64,000 nt of DNA from Trissonchulus latispiculum (GCA_030248195.1 JASAND010005626.1:25001-89000); one strand, 5' to 3'. Positions 24,630 to 36,367 are shown, numbered from the stretch's first letter. Notes: generated by a model from the letters alone, not told the origin. Made by a program: numbers and translations.

Positions 24630-25371
24630 GGTGGTGAAATCCTTTTGTGCAGTACTTTTGTGGTGATTTTTGAAACGCTATAACTTTCGCAATTTTGGGA
24701 GTTGGAAAGAACTTTATACAGCTTGTTTTAAAGCTTATTATCTAAACATTCACATGGATTTACGAAACTGGTAAGATTGGCAAAAATAGCAGAAAGTTTC
24801 TGATATGCTGACACCTAACAGGATGAATATAGACCAAAAATTTTTGACACGGATTTCTCAAACTAAAGAATCGGCCAAAAGTTCTTTTTGTGCCACTATA
24901 TGAAGGACATATGGGCCGATGGACGATTTTTGGATTTTGCTCAGCAGGTCTTAACGGTGGAGAAATTGGCCAAATGCACGGTGACACGAAATTTCGCAAC
25001 TTCCCATTGAGTTTTCTTACTACTCGACATGTTTTACTTCCCTCCGCAGAAGTACGTATTTCAATTCCGCCAAAAATTGGCGGTTTTTGTTTATCGTCAA
25101 GAAGTTTTTGAGAAATCGATGTTCGAAACAAAATAATCGCAGTTATGAGGAAATGGTTTTTCGGCCAAATCTCTAGCTAAAGCAATAAAGTCTGGCTAGT
25201 AGGCCTGCATAAAATAAGCATTTGGACGCTGCATCGATTGGGTGTAAATAAGCCAACTTTGTCCTTAACATGTGACAGTCGAAAAACATCTAGAAAAAAC
25301 TGATTTCCTCGAAAATGGCCATTTTTTGACCCTAAAAACAGTTTTTTGCTCATGCTGACTTAACCACAGGA
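24630..25371. mobile_element. TTAA-flanked element, truncated inverted copy
   Basis: Starts with TTAA (24626-24629) then GGTGGTGAAATCC. For about 740 bp it is an inverted relative of the right part of the element at 27707-28723 (shared 'ttgggagttggaaagaactt', 'gagaaatcgatgttc', 'cgaaatttcgcaac'). The far terminus is missing: the sequence switches to the foldback element at about 25372. No transposase is visible. Confidence 0.75.
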
Positions 25372-26510
25372 GATCCGAACTAGCCATTCGGTGGAAAATT
25401 AGCCCATCTCTCAAACATTTTGAATTCCGAATATCTGCTCATTTCGTCAAAAATTGTGATAGTTATTCAATTTTTTCAATTTTCAAAATACTTTGATCTT
25501 TGCCGCTTTTCCAACTTTGAGTGGCTATTTCTCGCGACTCACTCAATGCAAAAATTTTTAATTGGATTTTCAGGACCACTTACGTGTCAGCTTTCATGTG
25601 ATATATGTGGTTTTTCAAAATTTGAAAATCGATTTTTTCTAAAAATACCACTTTTTGACCCGAAATTTTGACAACGCGAATCCAGCAAAAGTGGGTAAAA
25701 ATAACATTATCATAAAGTTTAATCTGAGCTTAATCCAACGATATAAAGTTATCGGGGCTACGACTTATATTGCACCCGTAACGAATTTTTAAACAATTTC
25801 GCTTTTTAGCTGGTTTTTGGCTAGTTTACACTATTTGCGGCAAATCAATGCACGATATAGCACAACTTGTGAGAAATCAGCTGAAATAGGAAATTGTCTA
25901 AAAATTCGTTGCTGGGACAATTTAGGCTGTAGCCACGAAAACTTTATATCGTTGGATTCAGCTCAGATTAAACTTTATGATAACGTTATTTTTACCCACT
26001 TTTGCTGGATTCACATTGTCGAAATTTTGGGTCAAAAAGTGATATTTTTAGAATAAATCTATTTTCAAATTTTGAAAAACCACATTGATCACATGAAAGC
26101 TGACACGTAAGCGGTCCTGAAAATCCAGTTAAAATTTTTTTGCATTGAGTGAGTCGCGAGTAATAGCCACTCAAAGTTAGAAAAGCGGCAAAGATCAAAG
26201 GATTTTGAAAATTAAAAAAATTGAATAACTATCGCAATTTTTGACGAAATGAGCTGATATTCAGGATTCAAAATGTTTGGGAGATTGGCTAATTTTCCAC
26301 CGAACGGCTAGTTCCTGACTTCTACTGATCTTTCAAAACTTAAAAAATCGGCTTCTTTTGATGAACTTTAATTTGTAAAAAATTTTTTTTCAACCAAAAG
26401 AAAGTTTACGCCATGACGGTTCAGAAAATATATACATTGCTGCACCAAAAATATACCGATAATTCAGTATAAACAAAACAATTTCGCTCCTTACATTTTT
26501 TGGTCAGACT
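25372..26510. mobile_element. Foldback element with long inverted repeats, left end truncated
   Basis: Two long inverted arms (25372-25850 and about 25850-26330) carry the same words on opposite strands ('gactcactcaatgcaaaa', 'cttacgtgtcagctttcatg', 'ccacttttgctggattc'). The right terminus ends TTTTTTGGTCAGACT. The left about 170 bp of the terminal repeat, present in the intact copy at 33466-34761, is absent. The ORFs inside are mirror copies of the same non-coding repeat. Confidence 0.85.
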
Positions 26511-27213
26511 TTAGTTCTTTTGCCTTTGCAGCAGGACGACAGGGACTTCTTGGTTGACGTTTTATCTGCAAGACATGTGTATTGGTTTCCAGTGTCAAAC
26601 AGCTAAATTTACGAGATTCTCAAAGTTTAGTTTGAATGCCATTGTAGAGTTACTCAACCACCAGGAAATCTTTGATCGTTTTCGGGCTGCTAATCTCAAG
26701 CTTAAACAATCAACATGCCACTTCCTCCAAAAAGAACTGAATTATTTGGGTTTTGTGGTATCTGAACAAGGGATTAAGCCGGATCCTTCGAAAGTCAGCA
26801 AAGTAAAAAATTTTCCGCGGCCAAAAACAAAGGAGAGCTGCTGTTTTTGGATTTAGCAAATTATTGCAGATGATTTATCAAACATTTTTTACACATCGCT
26901 GAAGCACTCAGTGCTTTGTTGGGAGATTCTTTGGCCTGGAACTGGACAGATCTACTGGAGACCGCATTCAACTCTCTGAAGGTTGCTTTGACGACAGCCC
27001 CAGTGCTCTCTTCCTGATTTTAGGATGCCATTTCACCTTACGACGGACGCGTCGGGCATTGCAGTTGGTGCGACACTGTCACAGAATATTAACGGTCGTG
27101 AAAGGATAACAGCGCATTCCAGCAAAACTTTCACTAGCCCTCAATGAAAATGGTCAACATTTGAAAGGGAACTTTACGCGGTGGTGTGGCCTACTGAATG
27201 GTTTCGTCCATAC

Positions 27214-27377
27214 GTGTGCTTGGGGGGGTTCACCCCCCAGACCTGAGCTCACCCTCAGAGGGGTCCCTCACCCCCCCCCAAATCCGGATTTTTCCGGTAA
27301 AAAACCGGAAAAATCCGGTTTATCGGCGGCCTTCGACCGCCCTTCACCCCCCCAGAACTTCCGCTCCTGCACATGTC
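27214..27377. mobile_element. 164-bp insertion with 14-bp direct repeats and a 15-bp hairpin
   Basis: TGGTTTCGTCCATA occurs at 27200-27213 and 27378-27391, exactly flanking the insert. Removing it with one repeat restores the surrounding RNase H frame. The insert has a G7/C6 fold at its left end (gggggggttcacccccc), C-runs, and a perfect hairpin CCGGATTTTTCCGGT / ACCGGAAAAATCCGG with an AAAAA loop (27284-27318). There is no poly-A tail and no pol III box, so it is not a typical SINE. Confidence 0.85.
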
Positions 27378-27706
27378 TGGTTTCGTCCATATCTTAGCTA
27401 TGCCAAATTTTCAATTTTTATAAATTATTAGATAATTTAGACTTTTATAATTTATTACAATTTAGACCATAAACCCCTACTCTACTTGTGCAATTTGAAG
27501 AACCGGTCGGCGAAGGTGGCACGTTGGGTTCTCAAGCTTAACTAGCTCAGCTACGACATTATTCACATAGCAGGGAACAGAATACCTCATGCTGATGCGC
27601 TAAGTCGGATTACATCCTCTATGTCTAGCGATGATACATCATGTTGCATAGACTCCGATAGTAGCAACAGTTTTAGAGTCTCACAGCAGTCTGATCTGGC
27701 ACTTAA

Positions 27707-28723
27707 GGTGCTGGTATCGCTTTGTGTAAATTCGACCCTACAAGCTTCAATTCTTTATGAAAGTGGATGAAACTTTCCAAATACATTATTTTCGTGCTCT
27801 TTAACATTCTGGGACCAGTCCCGGATTTTCAGGTGTAAAGACAAGAAAGTTTTGGTTTTAGCCCTTATTCTCTCAGTACATAGTCGCTACACCGGATTGG
27901 TTGTTATGGCTGGAAAGAGGGCACCAAAATTAACATTTTTGCTTTTACAACTTTTGAGCTACCTCTAGTGGTTAAGGCAGTATAAGCCAAAAACGATTTT
28001 TGTGGTCAAAAAATGGCCATTTTTGACAAAATCAGTTTTTTTCAAAATTACTGCCAAATCCTACAGACAATTTCGGCATATTTATACTCAATCGATACAC
28101 CGTCCAATTGCGCTTTTTGTCAATACCTATTCGCTGGAGTTCGTTGCTTTAAGCTAGGGAATTTACCGAAAAACCATTTTGGCAAAATTGCGATTATCTT
28201 GTTTTGAACTCGAACTGAACTTGATTTCTCAAAAACTGCCCAATGGATTCGCGTTATTTTTGGCTAAATGAAAATTCGCTTTATTGCGGAGGGACATTTT
28301 TCTTGGCTTGAGCTAAAACTTCTCCAGTTGTGAGAAAACTGAATAGAAAGTTGCGAAATTTCGTGTCATCGCGCATTTGCCGGATTTTCTGGAGTACTGA
28401 GACTTGTTGAGCCAAATCCAAAAAAATGTCCCTCGGCCCACATGTCCTTCATATCATGGCACAAGAAAAAATTTTGGCCGATTCTACAGTTTTGAGAAAT
28501 CGATGTTCAAAAATTTTTGGTCTATATTCAGTCTGTCAGATGTCAGCATTTCGGAAGTTTTTTGCTATTTTTGCCAATTTTGCTAGTTTCGTAAACTCAT
28601 GTTAATGCACAGATTATAAGCTTTAAAACGATGTATAAAGCTCTTTCCAACTCCCAAAATTGCGAAAGTTATAGCGCTTCAAAAAATCACCATAAAAGCA
28701 CTGCAGAAAAGGATACCACCACC
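27707..28723. mobile_element. TTAA-flanked non-autonomous element
   Basis: TTAA at 27703-27706 and 28724-28727 flanks inverted ends GGTGCTGGTATC and GATACCACCACC. It interrupts the gypsy fossil exactly between the end of RNase H and the start of the integrase region, showing that it is a true insertion. TTAA duplication is the hallmark of piggyBac-type transposases, but the end sequence GGTGGTGGTATC is not the usual CCY, so the superfamily is an inference. No intact transposase. Confidence 0.82.
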
Positions 28724-29888
28724 TTAAACGAATTTACAATGCTAAAGAAAAACGCTTGCCACAAACAACTATTAAAGATCCTTCTCCCAGTGAATGGGCT
28801 GTGGTACCAAAAACCCGGCGGTCCTCTTCGCCTAGTTATACCCAACTCAGAAAGAAACAGTCTACTAGACAAATATCATTCGCCTCCAAGTAGTGGGCAT
28901 TTTGGATTTCGACGTACCCATTTTAAGCTGCGAAAGACCTCATTATGGCCCCAAATGTATAATGACATTAAAGAATATTGTTCTTCCTGCTATAGCTGTG
29001 CCAGAAATACGACACGTGGAAAAATTTCAAGCTACAAACGTCATCCTATAACCTCGGTACGCCCTTTCGAGCTCCTTGCCGTTGACATCTTTGGTACACT
29101 TACTGCAACCGAGCGTGGGAACAAGTACATTCTCGTGCTAATGGACCACTTTTCCAAATTTGTTTAACTGTTCCCGTTAGCAACACAAGGGGCAAAAGAG
29201 ATTGCGGAAAGCTTACTGAAAGCTTATACATACCTCAGGAGTTCCTGAAAATGTATTGTCCGACAGAGGTGCTAACTTTACGTCAAACATTTTGTTCCAG
29301 CTCTACAACAGACTCGGTATCAGAAGGAAAACAACTACTCCTTATCATCCGGCAGGAAATGGATTAGTCGAAAAATTTAATCAGACTTTGGGACGCTGCT
29401 TACGACACTACGTCAACACCTCACAGGACGATTGGGACCTATTCCTAAAGTCCACGGCTTTTGCGTACAATACCAGCCCGCATGAGACCACTCTTGTGTC
29501 TCCTTACGAAGCGATTTTTCAGGTTCCCGCCAGAGTCCCCAGTGACCTGTCTTTACCGAACGTAGATAGCAATCGGACCCGTTTCCCTCCAGTCAACGTC
29601 AGAAAGATGATTCTCGATAACAATATCAAGGAAAGAGTTCATTCCTCTTCAATTCCTGCGGGACCGTTCGCTGTCGGCTCGTGGGTTTGGGTGAGGACTC
29701 ATAGTCGAGTACTGGGGCGTTCACCGAAGCTTGACCCGCAATAGCTTGGTCCCTGCACTGTTGTCGAAGACCGGCATAACAACAGCTACCTGGTCCGAGA
29801 TGTTTATACTGGCCGTGTTTCTAGTAGTCACGTAAAGCACTTAAAACCATTTCGACCGATTCCCCCTGAATCTGCTACTTCTGTTTAA

Positions 29889-30260
29889 CAAAGACTACCG
29901 TTGGCTGAGATAAATTCGTCATTGCCACGCGGTGGCAACCTCACCAAGTTTATCGCGTTTTATCGAGTTTTATAGCCAGCAAGTTGACTTTGCTTAAGCC
30001 GGAGAAGAAATCCGGAGGTTGCTATGAAGATTTAAACGGAAAATAGAAAAAGTTATTTAAAACCAGATTGTATCCACCTGTACCGATATATATGAACGTT
30101 GTGCAAGTGTAGTTAGCTGTTATCATTGGTTGTTCACCTGTCTGTTGTTCGCTACACCATGATCATACGTTTGCCTGCGTTCTATAACGCGATATTAATT
30201 CATTCTCACTTCGATAAGAATTCCTTCTAGTTTAGAGTGAATCTTACTTCATTAACGTAG
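29889..30260 (+). other. Possible 3' LTR remnant of the gypsy fossil
   Basis: Just after the integrase frame ends there is a purine-rich tract (30001-30018, ggagaagaaatccggagg), a good polypurine-tract candidate, followed by unique sequence. No matching 5' LTR exists in the window, so the limits cannot be set. Confidence 0.3.
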
Positions 30261-30727
30261 TTGGCACAGCGTGAGAGCGTTAATTCAAAAGTCGTTATGT
30301 TTAATCTCATCCGAAGCACGATTTTTTCGGGTATCGAGTGCAGAAGTAAAACTTTCATATCCTATATAATCATTCCTTCTTACAATTTTATAGACAACTT
30401 GAAACCAAATCCATCCACTCTGCTTTACATGATTACTTATACTTAAGCACATCCGATGTATGCACATCGAAGTTGCATACTTTAGTTGACTCCTTAAATA
30501 TAAATATTACTACTGTACATCTAAACATATAAAATATTGGTACAATATGTAGATTTGCATGCATGTGAGATCTGTGCGAGCTTACCAAGGTCATTGGGCA
30601 ATGTAGCTTCATTATTGCAAATGCAATCGTGCATAAATTGATTGGGCAGAAGTACAAAATTTAGATTATATTCATCGGTTACTCCTACATCGACATGTGC
30701 GAAAACAATCAAATTTGCATGACCTAC

Positions 30728-30741
30728 TTTCCCCAAGCTTT
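30728..30741 (-). pseudogene. 14-nt microexon of the dead ENaC paralogue
   Basis: AAAGCTTGGGGAAA-type segment between 'atgtttag' and a GTAGGT donor. The intact gene has AAAGCCTGGGGGAA between 'ttgtttag' and GTAAGT at 42915-42928. Same length, same splice signals, same relative order. A following stretch at about 30438-30520 (F-I-F-K-E... C-N-F-D-V) resembles the next exon of the intact gene more weakly. Confidence 0.55.
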
Positions 30742-31093
30742 CTAAACATTAAAAAATTTATGATTGTTGAAATAAAGGGAGAATGTGAACTTTCATTTCC
30801 AGGACAATGTTTTTCTCCAAATATAACCTTAAACCATCTTTCCCATTGGAATCCCAAAAACGCGTCAGCTGCATCAATAGTGTAAGTTGTAGTTTGATAT
30901 AACAATTACCCACGACTTCACCTTATTATTCTATTTAGTTGCAACGGCACACAAATAGAAAGAATAAAATATCTCATATAAGAAGTGTAATTTTATATTT
31001 TATATATATTTGTATTTATATTTTATTTAATTTTAAAGATCTACGAACTAAAGGTAGTCATTATCAACTTATCTTTCGCAGACGAATACCCAA

Positions 31094-31688
31094 TGTGTTT
31101 GAGGCCGGCCGGTGTTTCACTACCGCTACCGGCCTGGAGCAGTTTGCAGTGCAGCTATTATGACTGCTAAGATGTTATATTAGAAAAATGTAGGTGTACC
31201 TGTAAACTAACTGCGCAAACCATACAAAAACGAAGCTTATTTTACAGTTTTGTGTAGATATGCTGCTCTAGCTTCCAAGCCATGACCCTCCTTAACACCT
31301 ATCCAGCCTTTGTCCTAGTACTGTCGGCGCAGAAGCAGAAAGACGATGAAGAACAAAAGAGCAGAGAATGAAACTAAATCCGAGGTCAAATGTAGATATT
31401 TTCAACGAGCCCGAGGGAATTTTGATTATTGTTATCCAATAATGCTTTAATTTGCTGTGAATGAAACACCTTCTATTAAGTGTACAGTCACTGTAAGAAA
31501 AACCAACAATAGTTTGGCGTGGGCGTGGTGTAGTTAGGCGCATTGCTACAGCTTTTTACCATAAGCTAGCTTTGGAATAAATTTTAAACTTAGTAGCGCA
31601 AAATTGAAAATTTCTGATTGTTCATTTCCGTCCAGGCCGGTGGCAGGCCCGTCGGATCGTTCAACGTGGTAAGCCGGCCTCAAACACT
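31094..31688. mobile_element. hAT-type element with exact 8-bp TSD
   Basis: The ends TGTGTTTGAGGCCGGC and GCCGGCCTCAAACACT are inverted (one mismatch at the outermost base). The flanks ATACCCAA at 31086-31093 and 31689-31696 are identical. It is 595 bp long with a GC-rich subterminal part, and lies in an intron of the dead ENaC paralogue. The minus ORF at 31292-31543 shows no transposase features. Confidence 0.9.
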
Positions 31689-31739
31689 ATACCCAATGAA
31701 ATGGCAATCGCAATATTTGGTCCTATAGACTGGACTTAC

Positions 31740-32215
31740 CAATGTGTGGCTTGTCGGAGCATTGGCAGTCACGGAAACGTCATAATACCAAGAGTACATA
31801 ATACATAAGAGTATGACAAGCGTCATACGCTATGTTTTATGAGCTCGCTACATCCGATGCGCGCTATCGGGTGACCCCCCATAACTCAGACCCCCCTCAC
31901 CCCGCCCCTATACAGGTACGGGGTCCAAACGGGGGATCGGGCTCGTGCTTGTATATTTTGTACACATATGTGTAAATCATACAAGCTTGGACCCCGTACA
32001 CAAATTGGGCACTTGTCAAGCTTAACATGTAATTATACTAACATAGACCCCGACCCCCGTTTGGACGCCGTACATGCATAGGGGCGGGGTCAAGGGGGTC
32101 TGATTTATGGGGGGGGTCAGCCGATAGCGTGCAGAGGATGTAGCAGGCCTATAATACATAGAGTATGCCTGCTGTCATACTCTTATGTATTATGTACTCT
32201 TGATAATACCCATCT
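31740..32215 (-). pseudogene. ENaC paralogue exon split by a hAT-like MITE
   Basis: The exon pieces 32215-32211 plus 31789-31740 add to exactly 55 nt, the length of the corresponding exon of the intact gene (43084-43138), with the same phase. The encoded pattern is (G)YYDVSVTANAP followed by a variable end and a GTAAGT donor; the intact gene reads EYYDVTVTANAP. The MITE at 31790-32202 interrupts it and duplicated ATAATACC. The gene copy is therefore inactivated twice, here and at the stop in the last exon. Confidence 0.85.
31790..32202. mobile_element. hAT-like MITE (CAAGAGTACAT family), exact 8-bp TSD
   Basis: ATAATACC at 31782-31789 and 32203-32210. Both ends read (C)AAGAGTACATAATACATA inward, as in 20030-20331. 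The inner region holds paired 'gacccccc' and 'ggggtc' arms. It is inserted in a former coding exon. Confidence 0.92.
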
Positions 32216-33465
32216 CTAAAAATGCATAGATGGGTATTAGTGTCGCTTCATGCAAAAACCTCATCGGTTGCAGTTTGATTCCAGTTTTCAGATTCTCAGG
32301 AATGTATAAAAAGATAATTAGCATGTCCAGAGTAGTATGAGTCATTTCTCCATTCAGAAGCCCTAGGGCTAGCTTAGGGCTGAGTTTTTTGAGAGAGAAT
32401 ATGCAAATTAGTTTTGGCAGCTGCTATTTAAGCAGCCGAATGGACCGACTCTACGCAGTCTTCGGCTGTCTACAATCAAATTTGGTTGCGTATTTTTGAG
32501 CACTAGTGTAGCTTGGGAGCTACACCAAGGTGCACTAGGATTAGGTAGTTAGATAGTATGTGTAGCCTGCTTGCATTCTCTAGCGGGCTTACACTACTAT
32601 ATCGCACGGGATTTTGGCGATAAAGCATAAAACTTAGAAGAAACAACAAGGACCAAACGCAAAACACTTTTAAACTACGACCAATTCTGGCGACGTCTTC
32701 AAATGGGGACCTCTTCCACAAATTGTGGTTTCTGCTGTCATTTGAAGACCCCCAGCGGAAATAAACATTTCCTAGTCGGAACTCCAAGCAAAACCTCAGT
32801 TTTTACTAACAAATTATTCAACTGTAATTGAATAATAACAGTCTACTAAGGAATACTGCCCTTTTTGGTTCATACTTGTTTAGAAGTAAAAATATGCGTG
32901 GTATATTTTTCTGATTACGCAAAACATTTTCGGGACTTTGAGGCACTGCACCACATACAGCAAAGCGTTCTGGCGACACAACATAGGTTTTTAATGTCCT
33001 GACGACAGCATGTTCGGCAGTGACTGTTAAAAATTTTGAACTCTTCGAGAATTGGAGAATTCCGAGCATTAATAGGCTCCGTTTAGATGTATTATTTAAG
33101 TAAAACTGATACATTTAGTGGACTTGAGTAATAATGTATCAATCTTCTAGGAATTGTATAAAGAAATAATGAATAATGCATTCAGTCACTAAGTCTTTAT
33201 CAAAACCTCTCTGGCTGTGCTATGCACAGAAAGAGGACTGCAGTGCCCAGCGGATCTCCGTAGAGATACAAACAGCATTTAACAGATAGCAAAGGTGTAA
33301 TGGCACAACTACACATTCTATATTCGAATTATATATGCTTTACAAATCACGATCTCTTGTAGTTTTGTAGGTATAGTGGATCAAATCTTTCAAAAGACCG
33401 TAACTCAAAACAACGAAAAGTGGTCCTACTACCTCTGACTTTAAACAAATGATATTTTATATTAT
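32216..33465. other. No gene recognised
   Basis: Two open minus frames (32503-32787 and 32818-33114) are under 100 codons and show no ENaC Cys-rich pattern or other family motif. Upstream exons of the dead ENaC paralogue were looked for here and not found. Confidence 0.4.
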
Positions 33466-34761
33466 AGTCTGACCAAAAAATGTAGGGAGCGAAATTGTTT
33501 TGTTGATACTGAATTACCGGTACATTTTTGCTGCAGCAATGTATATATTTTCTGAACCGTCATGGCATAAACTTTCTTTTGGTTGAAAAAAATTTTTAAA
33601 AAAATTAAAATTCATCAAAGGAAGCCGATTTTTTAGGTTTTGAAAGATCAGTAGAAGACAGGAACTAGCCGTTCGGTAGAAAATTAGCCAAGGCCCCCCC
33701 ACACATTTTGAATCCCGAATATCAGATGATTTCGTCGAGCATTGCGATAGTTATTCAATTTTTTCGATTTTCCAAATCCTTTGATCTTTGCCGCTTTTCA
33801 AACTTTGACTGGCTATTACTCGCGACTCACTCAATGCAAAACATTTTTAATTGGATTTTCAGGACCGCTTACGTGTCAGCTTTCATGTGATATATGTGGT
33901 TTTTCAAAATTTGAAAATCGATTTTTTCGAAAAATACCACTTTTTGACCCAAAATTTCGACAAGGCGAATCCAGCAAAAGTGGGTAAAAATAATATTGTC
34001 ATAAAGTTTAATCTGATATGAATCCAACGATATAAAGTTTTCGTGGCTACAACTTATATTGCATCCGCAACTAATTTTTAAACAATTTCGCTTTTTAGCC
34101 TGTTTTTGGCTAGTTTACACTATTTGCGGCAAATCAATGCACAATATAGCACAACTTGTCAGAAATCACCTGAAATAGGAAATTGTTTAAAAATTCGTTG
34201 CTGGGGCAATTTAAGCCATTAAACTTTATGACAATTGTATTTTTACCCACTTTTGCTGCATTCGCATTGTCGAAAGTTTGGGTCAAAAAGTGGTATTTTT
34301 CGAAAAAATCTATTTTCAAATTTTGAAAAACCACATATATCACATGAAAGCTGACACGTAAGCGGTCCTGAAAATCCAATTAAAAATGTTTTGCATTGAG
34401 TGAGTCGCGAGTAATAGCCAGTCAAAGTTTGAAAAGCGGCAAAGATCAAAGGATTTTGAAAATCGAAAAAATTGAATAACTATCGCAATGCTCGACGAAA
34501 TCATCTGATATGCGGGATTCAAAATGTGTGAGACATGGGCTAATTTTCTACCGAACGGCTAGTTCCTGTCTTCTACTGATCTTTCAAAACCTAAAAAATC
34601 GGCTTCTTTTGATGAATTTTAATTTTTAAAAAAATTTTTTTCAACCAAAAGAAAGTTTATGCCATGACGGTTCAGAAAATATATACATTGCTGCAGCAAA
34701 AATGTACCGGTAGTTCAGTATAAACAAAACAATTTCGCTCCCTACATTTTTTGGTCAGACT
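33466..34761. mobile_element. Foldback element, complete copy with about 500-bp inverted repeats
   Basis: Ends AGTCTGACCAAAAAATGTAG and its exact complement. The inverted arms extend inward for roughly 500 bp with few mismatches ('gaactagccgttcggtagaa' on the left, 'ttctaccgaacggctagttc' on the right). Total 1296 bp. The flanks (left ...ttat, right ttag...) suggest a very short target duplication but are not conclusive. The paired ORFs in both arms are mirror images and not genes. Confidence 0.88.
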
Positions 34762-34769
34762 TTAGTCAT

Positions 34770-35680
34770 TTACGTGGTCATCAAAATATACACAACTCCG
34801 TCATTTTTTGTACTAAATATTTTCTGTAAACATTCTGCCATAATATATTCGCTAGGTGTAACAAATGCCAGTACAAGATTTAGGGATCCTCATAAGAATC
34901 CTTAAATGCAAAAGCGTCTGCAGCTTTTTACAGCTACATTTTTCTTTATTTTGTAAAGTTTCAGCCTTCGCACTGTAAATTTAACTAATAGTGAGACAAA
35001 ATTCTATGATCTCTAGCGAGTGCTTATTTATATACAAGCAAAACTAAAAAACTGTAGTTAAAGCAATGCGGTTTAAGAAGTACCCTGTTACGAATTGGCG
35101 ATAACTGGCTTCACATTGATTGAATCTCCTGGTAGATTAATCAGGTTCCAGCACCATGAATTGTTTTGACCCTGGCTCTTCTTGGAAATGCAGACTTTCT
35201 TCAACACTACAGTGTTAATGGAACTGTGATTACGATGGTTTAGAGGCCTAGCTTTCTTTACGCTGTTGGAAAGTCTTGAAGTCTTGTACTCTGGCAGTTG
35301 GTACTAATTACGTTGCTATATCAGTCCACTAATGCTAAAGCACGATTAGTAATTTGTAATTATTTTTAACTAGTTGAAAGAACCTTGGACCGCTTATGTT
35401 CAGTCAGTGAATGTTAATTTAATTAGAAGTAGGGGAGCTTTCAGAATTCAAGAGTTTCTCTCGGGTAAGAAGTCTAACCGCCAAGAAGGTTGAACAAAAC
35501 ATGCAAGAGTCAAGCTAGATCCAAATCAATAAAAGTGAAAAACTGCACCTGGTACGCCAGGAGGTAGTCATGTTTACAATCTTAGTCAAATGACGACAAT
35601 AGCCAAAACACCTGAAACCGTTTGGAAACAAAGTTGGCCACTGCCACTTACTTAGACAAACCATGTAGACTGAAATCATA
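34770..35680. other. No gene recognised
   Basis: AT-rich unique-looking sequence with no significant ORF, no element ends and no RNA gene seen. Confidence 0.4.
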
Positions 35681-35779
35681 GTAATGGAAATAGTTATCGG
35701 AATACAGTGACAGATTTGGTTACAGCTTTTTTGCTGCAAGAAATGTTTGACATTTGTTTAAAAATAGACAAAAATTTTA

Positions 35780-36010
35780 CTCATACATTTATCGCCGCAA
35801 GTACATACCCCCGCTCATCTTGGGCTGCAGCATGGCTCGGGGGTGGCCCAACAGCAGAAAATCCAAAGTATTCAAGACAACAGTTTCTACATGCCTCGTC
35901 TTCAGCTTCGGAACATCCTATGGCCTGTAGGTTCACAGCTTCCATAACGAAATTGTATCAGCAAACATGTTTTGTTGTCATCACAGCCATGTTTTCACTG
36001 GCATGACGTA
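35780..36010 (-). CDS. Possible small Cys-rich exon
   Basis: A minus-strand frame with Met near 35942 encodes a Cys-rich segment (C, then CRNCC) followed by EYFGFSAVGPPPS and ends at a donor 'gggtatgt' near 35811. The same frame is open further upstream (several more Cys) except for a single TGA about four codons before that Met. A candidate next exon after 'ttcttgcag' near 35745 would close quickly. Not recognised; could be a decayed secreted peptide gene or chance. Confidence 0.25.
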
Positions 36011-36121
36011 TTCGGTGTCCCTGAGGACATCTTAATTCATTGCGGCAGGTTAGTTTGATATATCTTGAAATATCTTGAAACTTCTGTGTCTACCAGGAAT
36101 GAGAAATGATGAAATAAATGT

Positions 36122-36367
36122 AAAAATGTTTTTGGCTCGTATTTTAGTCCTGTTGTCGTGTTACTGGAAGTCCAGGGACCAGTCACAGACGGGTGTGTTA
36201 ACGAACGTTGAGCCATTGCATTTCTTGTCGATAGTTTTTTAATTAAAAATGTTTTTGGCTCGTATTTTAGTCCTGTTGTCGTGTTACTGGAAATACAGGG
36301 ACCAGGCACGGCACAGATGGATGTGTTAACGCTGTTGAGCCATTTCGTGTTGATAGCACAGTGAAAT
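36122..36367. repeat. Direct duplication of about 123 bp
   Basis: 'aaaaatgtttttggctcg' through 'tgttgtcgtgttactgg' and on to 'gtgttaacg...ttgagccatt' is repeated with starts at 36122 and 36245. On the minus strand both units are open, giving a repeated SSNTTTGLKYEPKTFL segment, but nothing else supports coding. Confidence 0.85.

Larger units (their letters stand above)
26554..29888 (+). pseudogene. Ty3/gypsy pol fossil (RT end, RNase H, integrase) with nested insertions
   Basis: In order on the plus strand: the end of RT with NYLGF-type thumb sequence (about 26642-26835); RNase H with TTDASGIAVGA near 27047 and the closing ADALSR near 27590-27610; an integrase HHCC zinc finger (H-x-H and C-S-S-C-x-x-C, about 28880-29010); and an integrase core with VDIFG, SDRGANF and a Glu in GLVEKF, then a GPF/Y-like tail. 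It is broken by frameshifts near 26840 and 29235, stops including a TAA at 29165-29167, a 164-bp insert (27214-27377) and a 1-kb TTAA element (27707-28723). The protease and N-terminal RT are missing. It is a dead old copy inside the intron region of the dead ENaC paralogue. Confidence 0.88.

Noticed and set aside
25420..26198. Paired ORFs on opposite strands with the same peptide pattern
   Set aside because: They are mirror images of the two arms of a foldback element. The same pair recurs at 33708-34522, and no transposase or other domain is present.
30262..30279. TGGCACAGCGTGAGAGCG as a retrotransposon primer-binding site
   Set aside because: It begins with TGG and follows a possible LTR end, but it lies downstream of the pol fossil, where a PBS is not expected. 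I cannot match it to a tRNA 3' end.
36037..36309. Minus ORF with a repeated SSNTTTGLKYEPKTFL segment
   Set aside because: The peptide repeat simply reflects a 123-bp DNA duplication; there is no start context, signal or conservation evidence.
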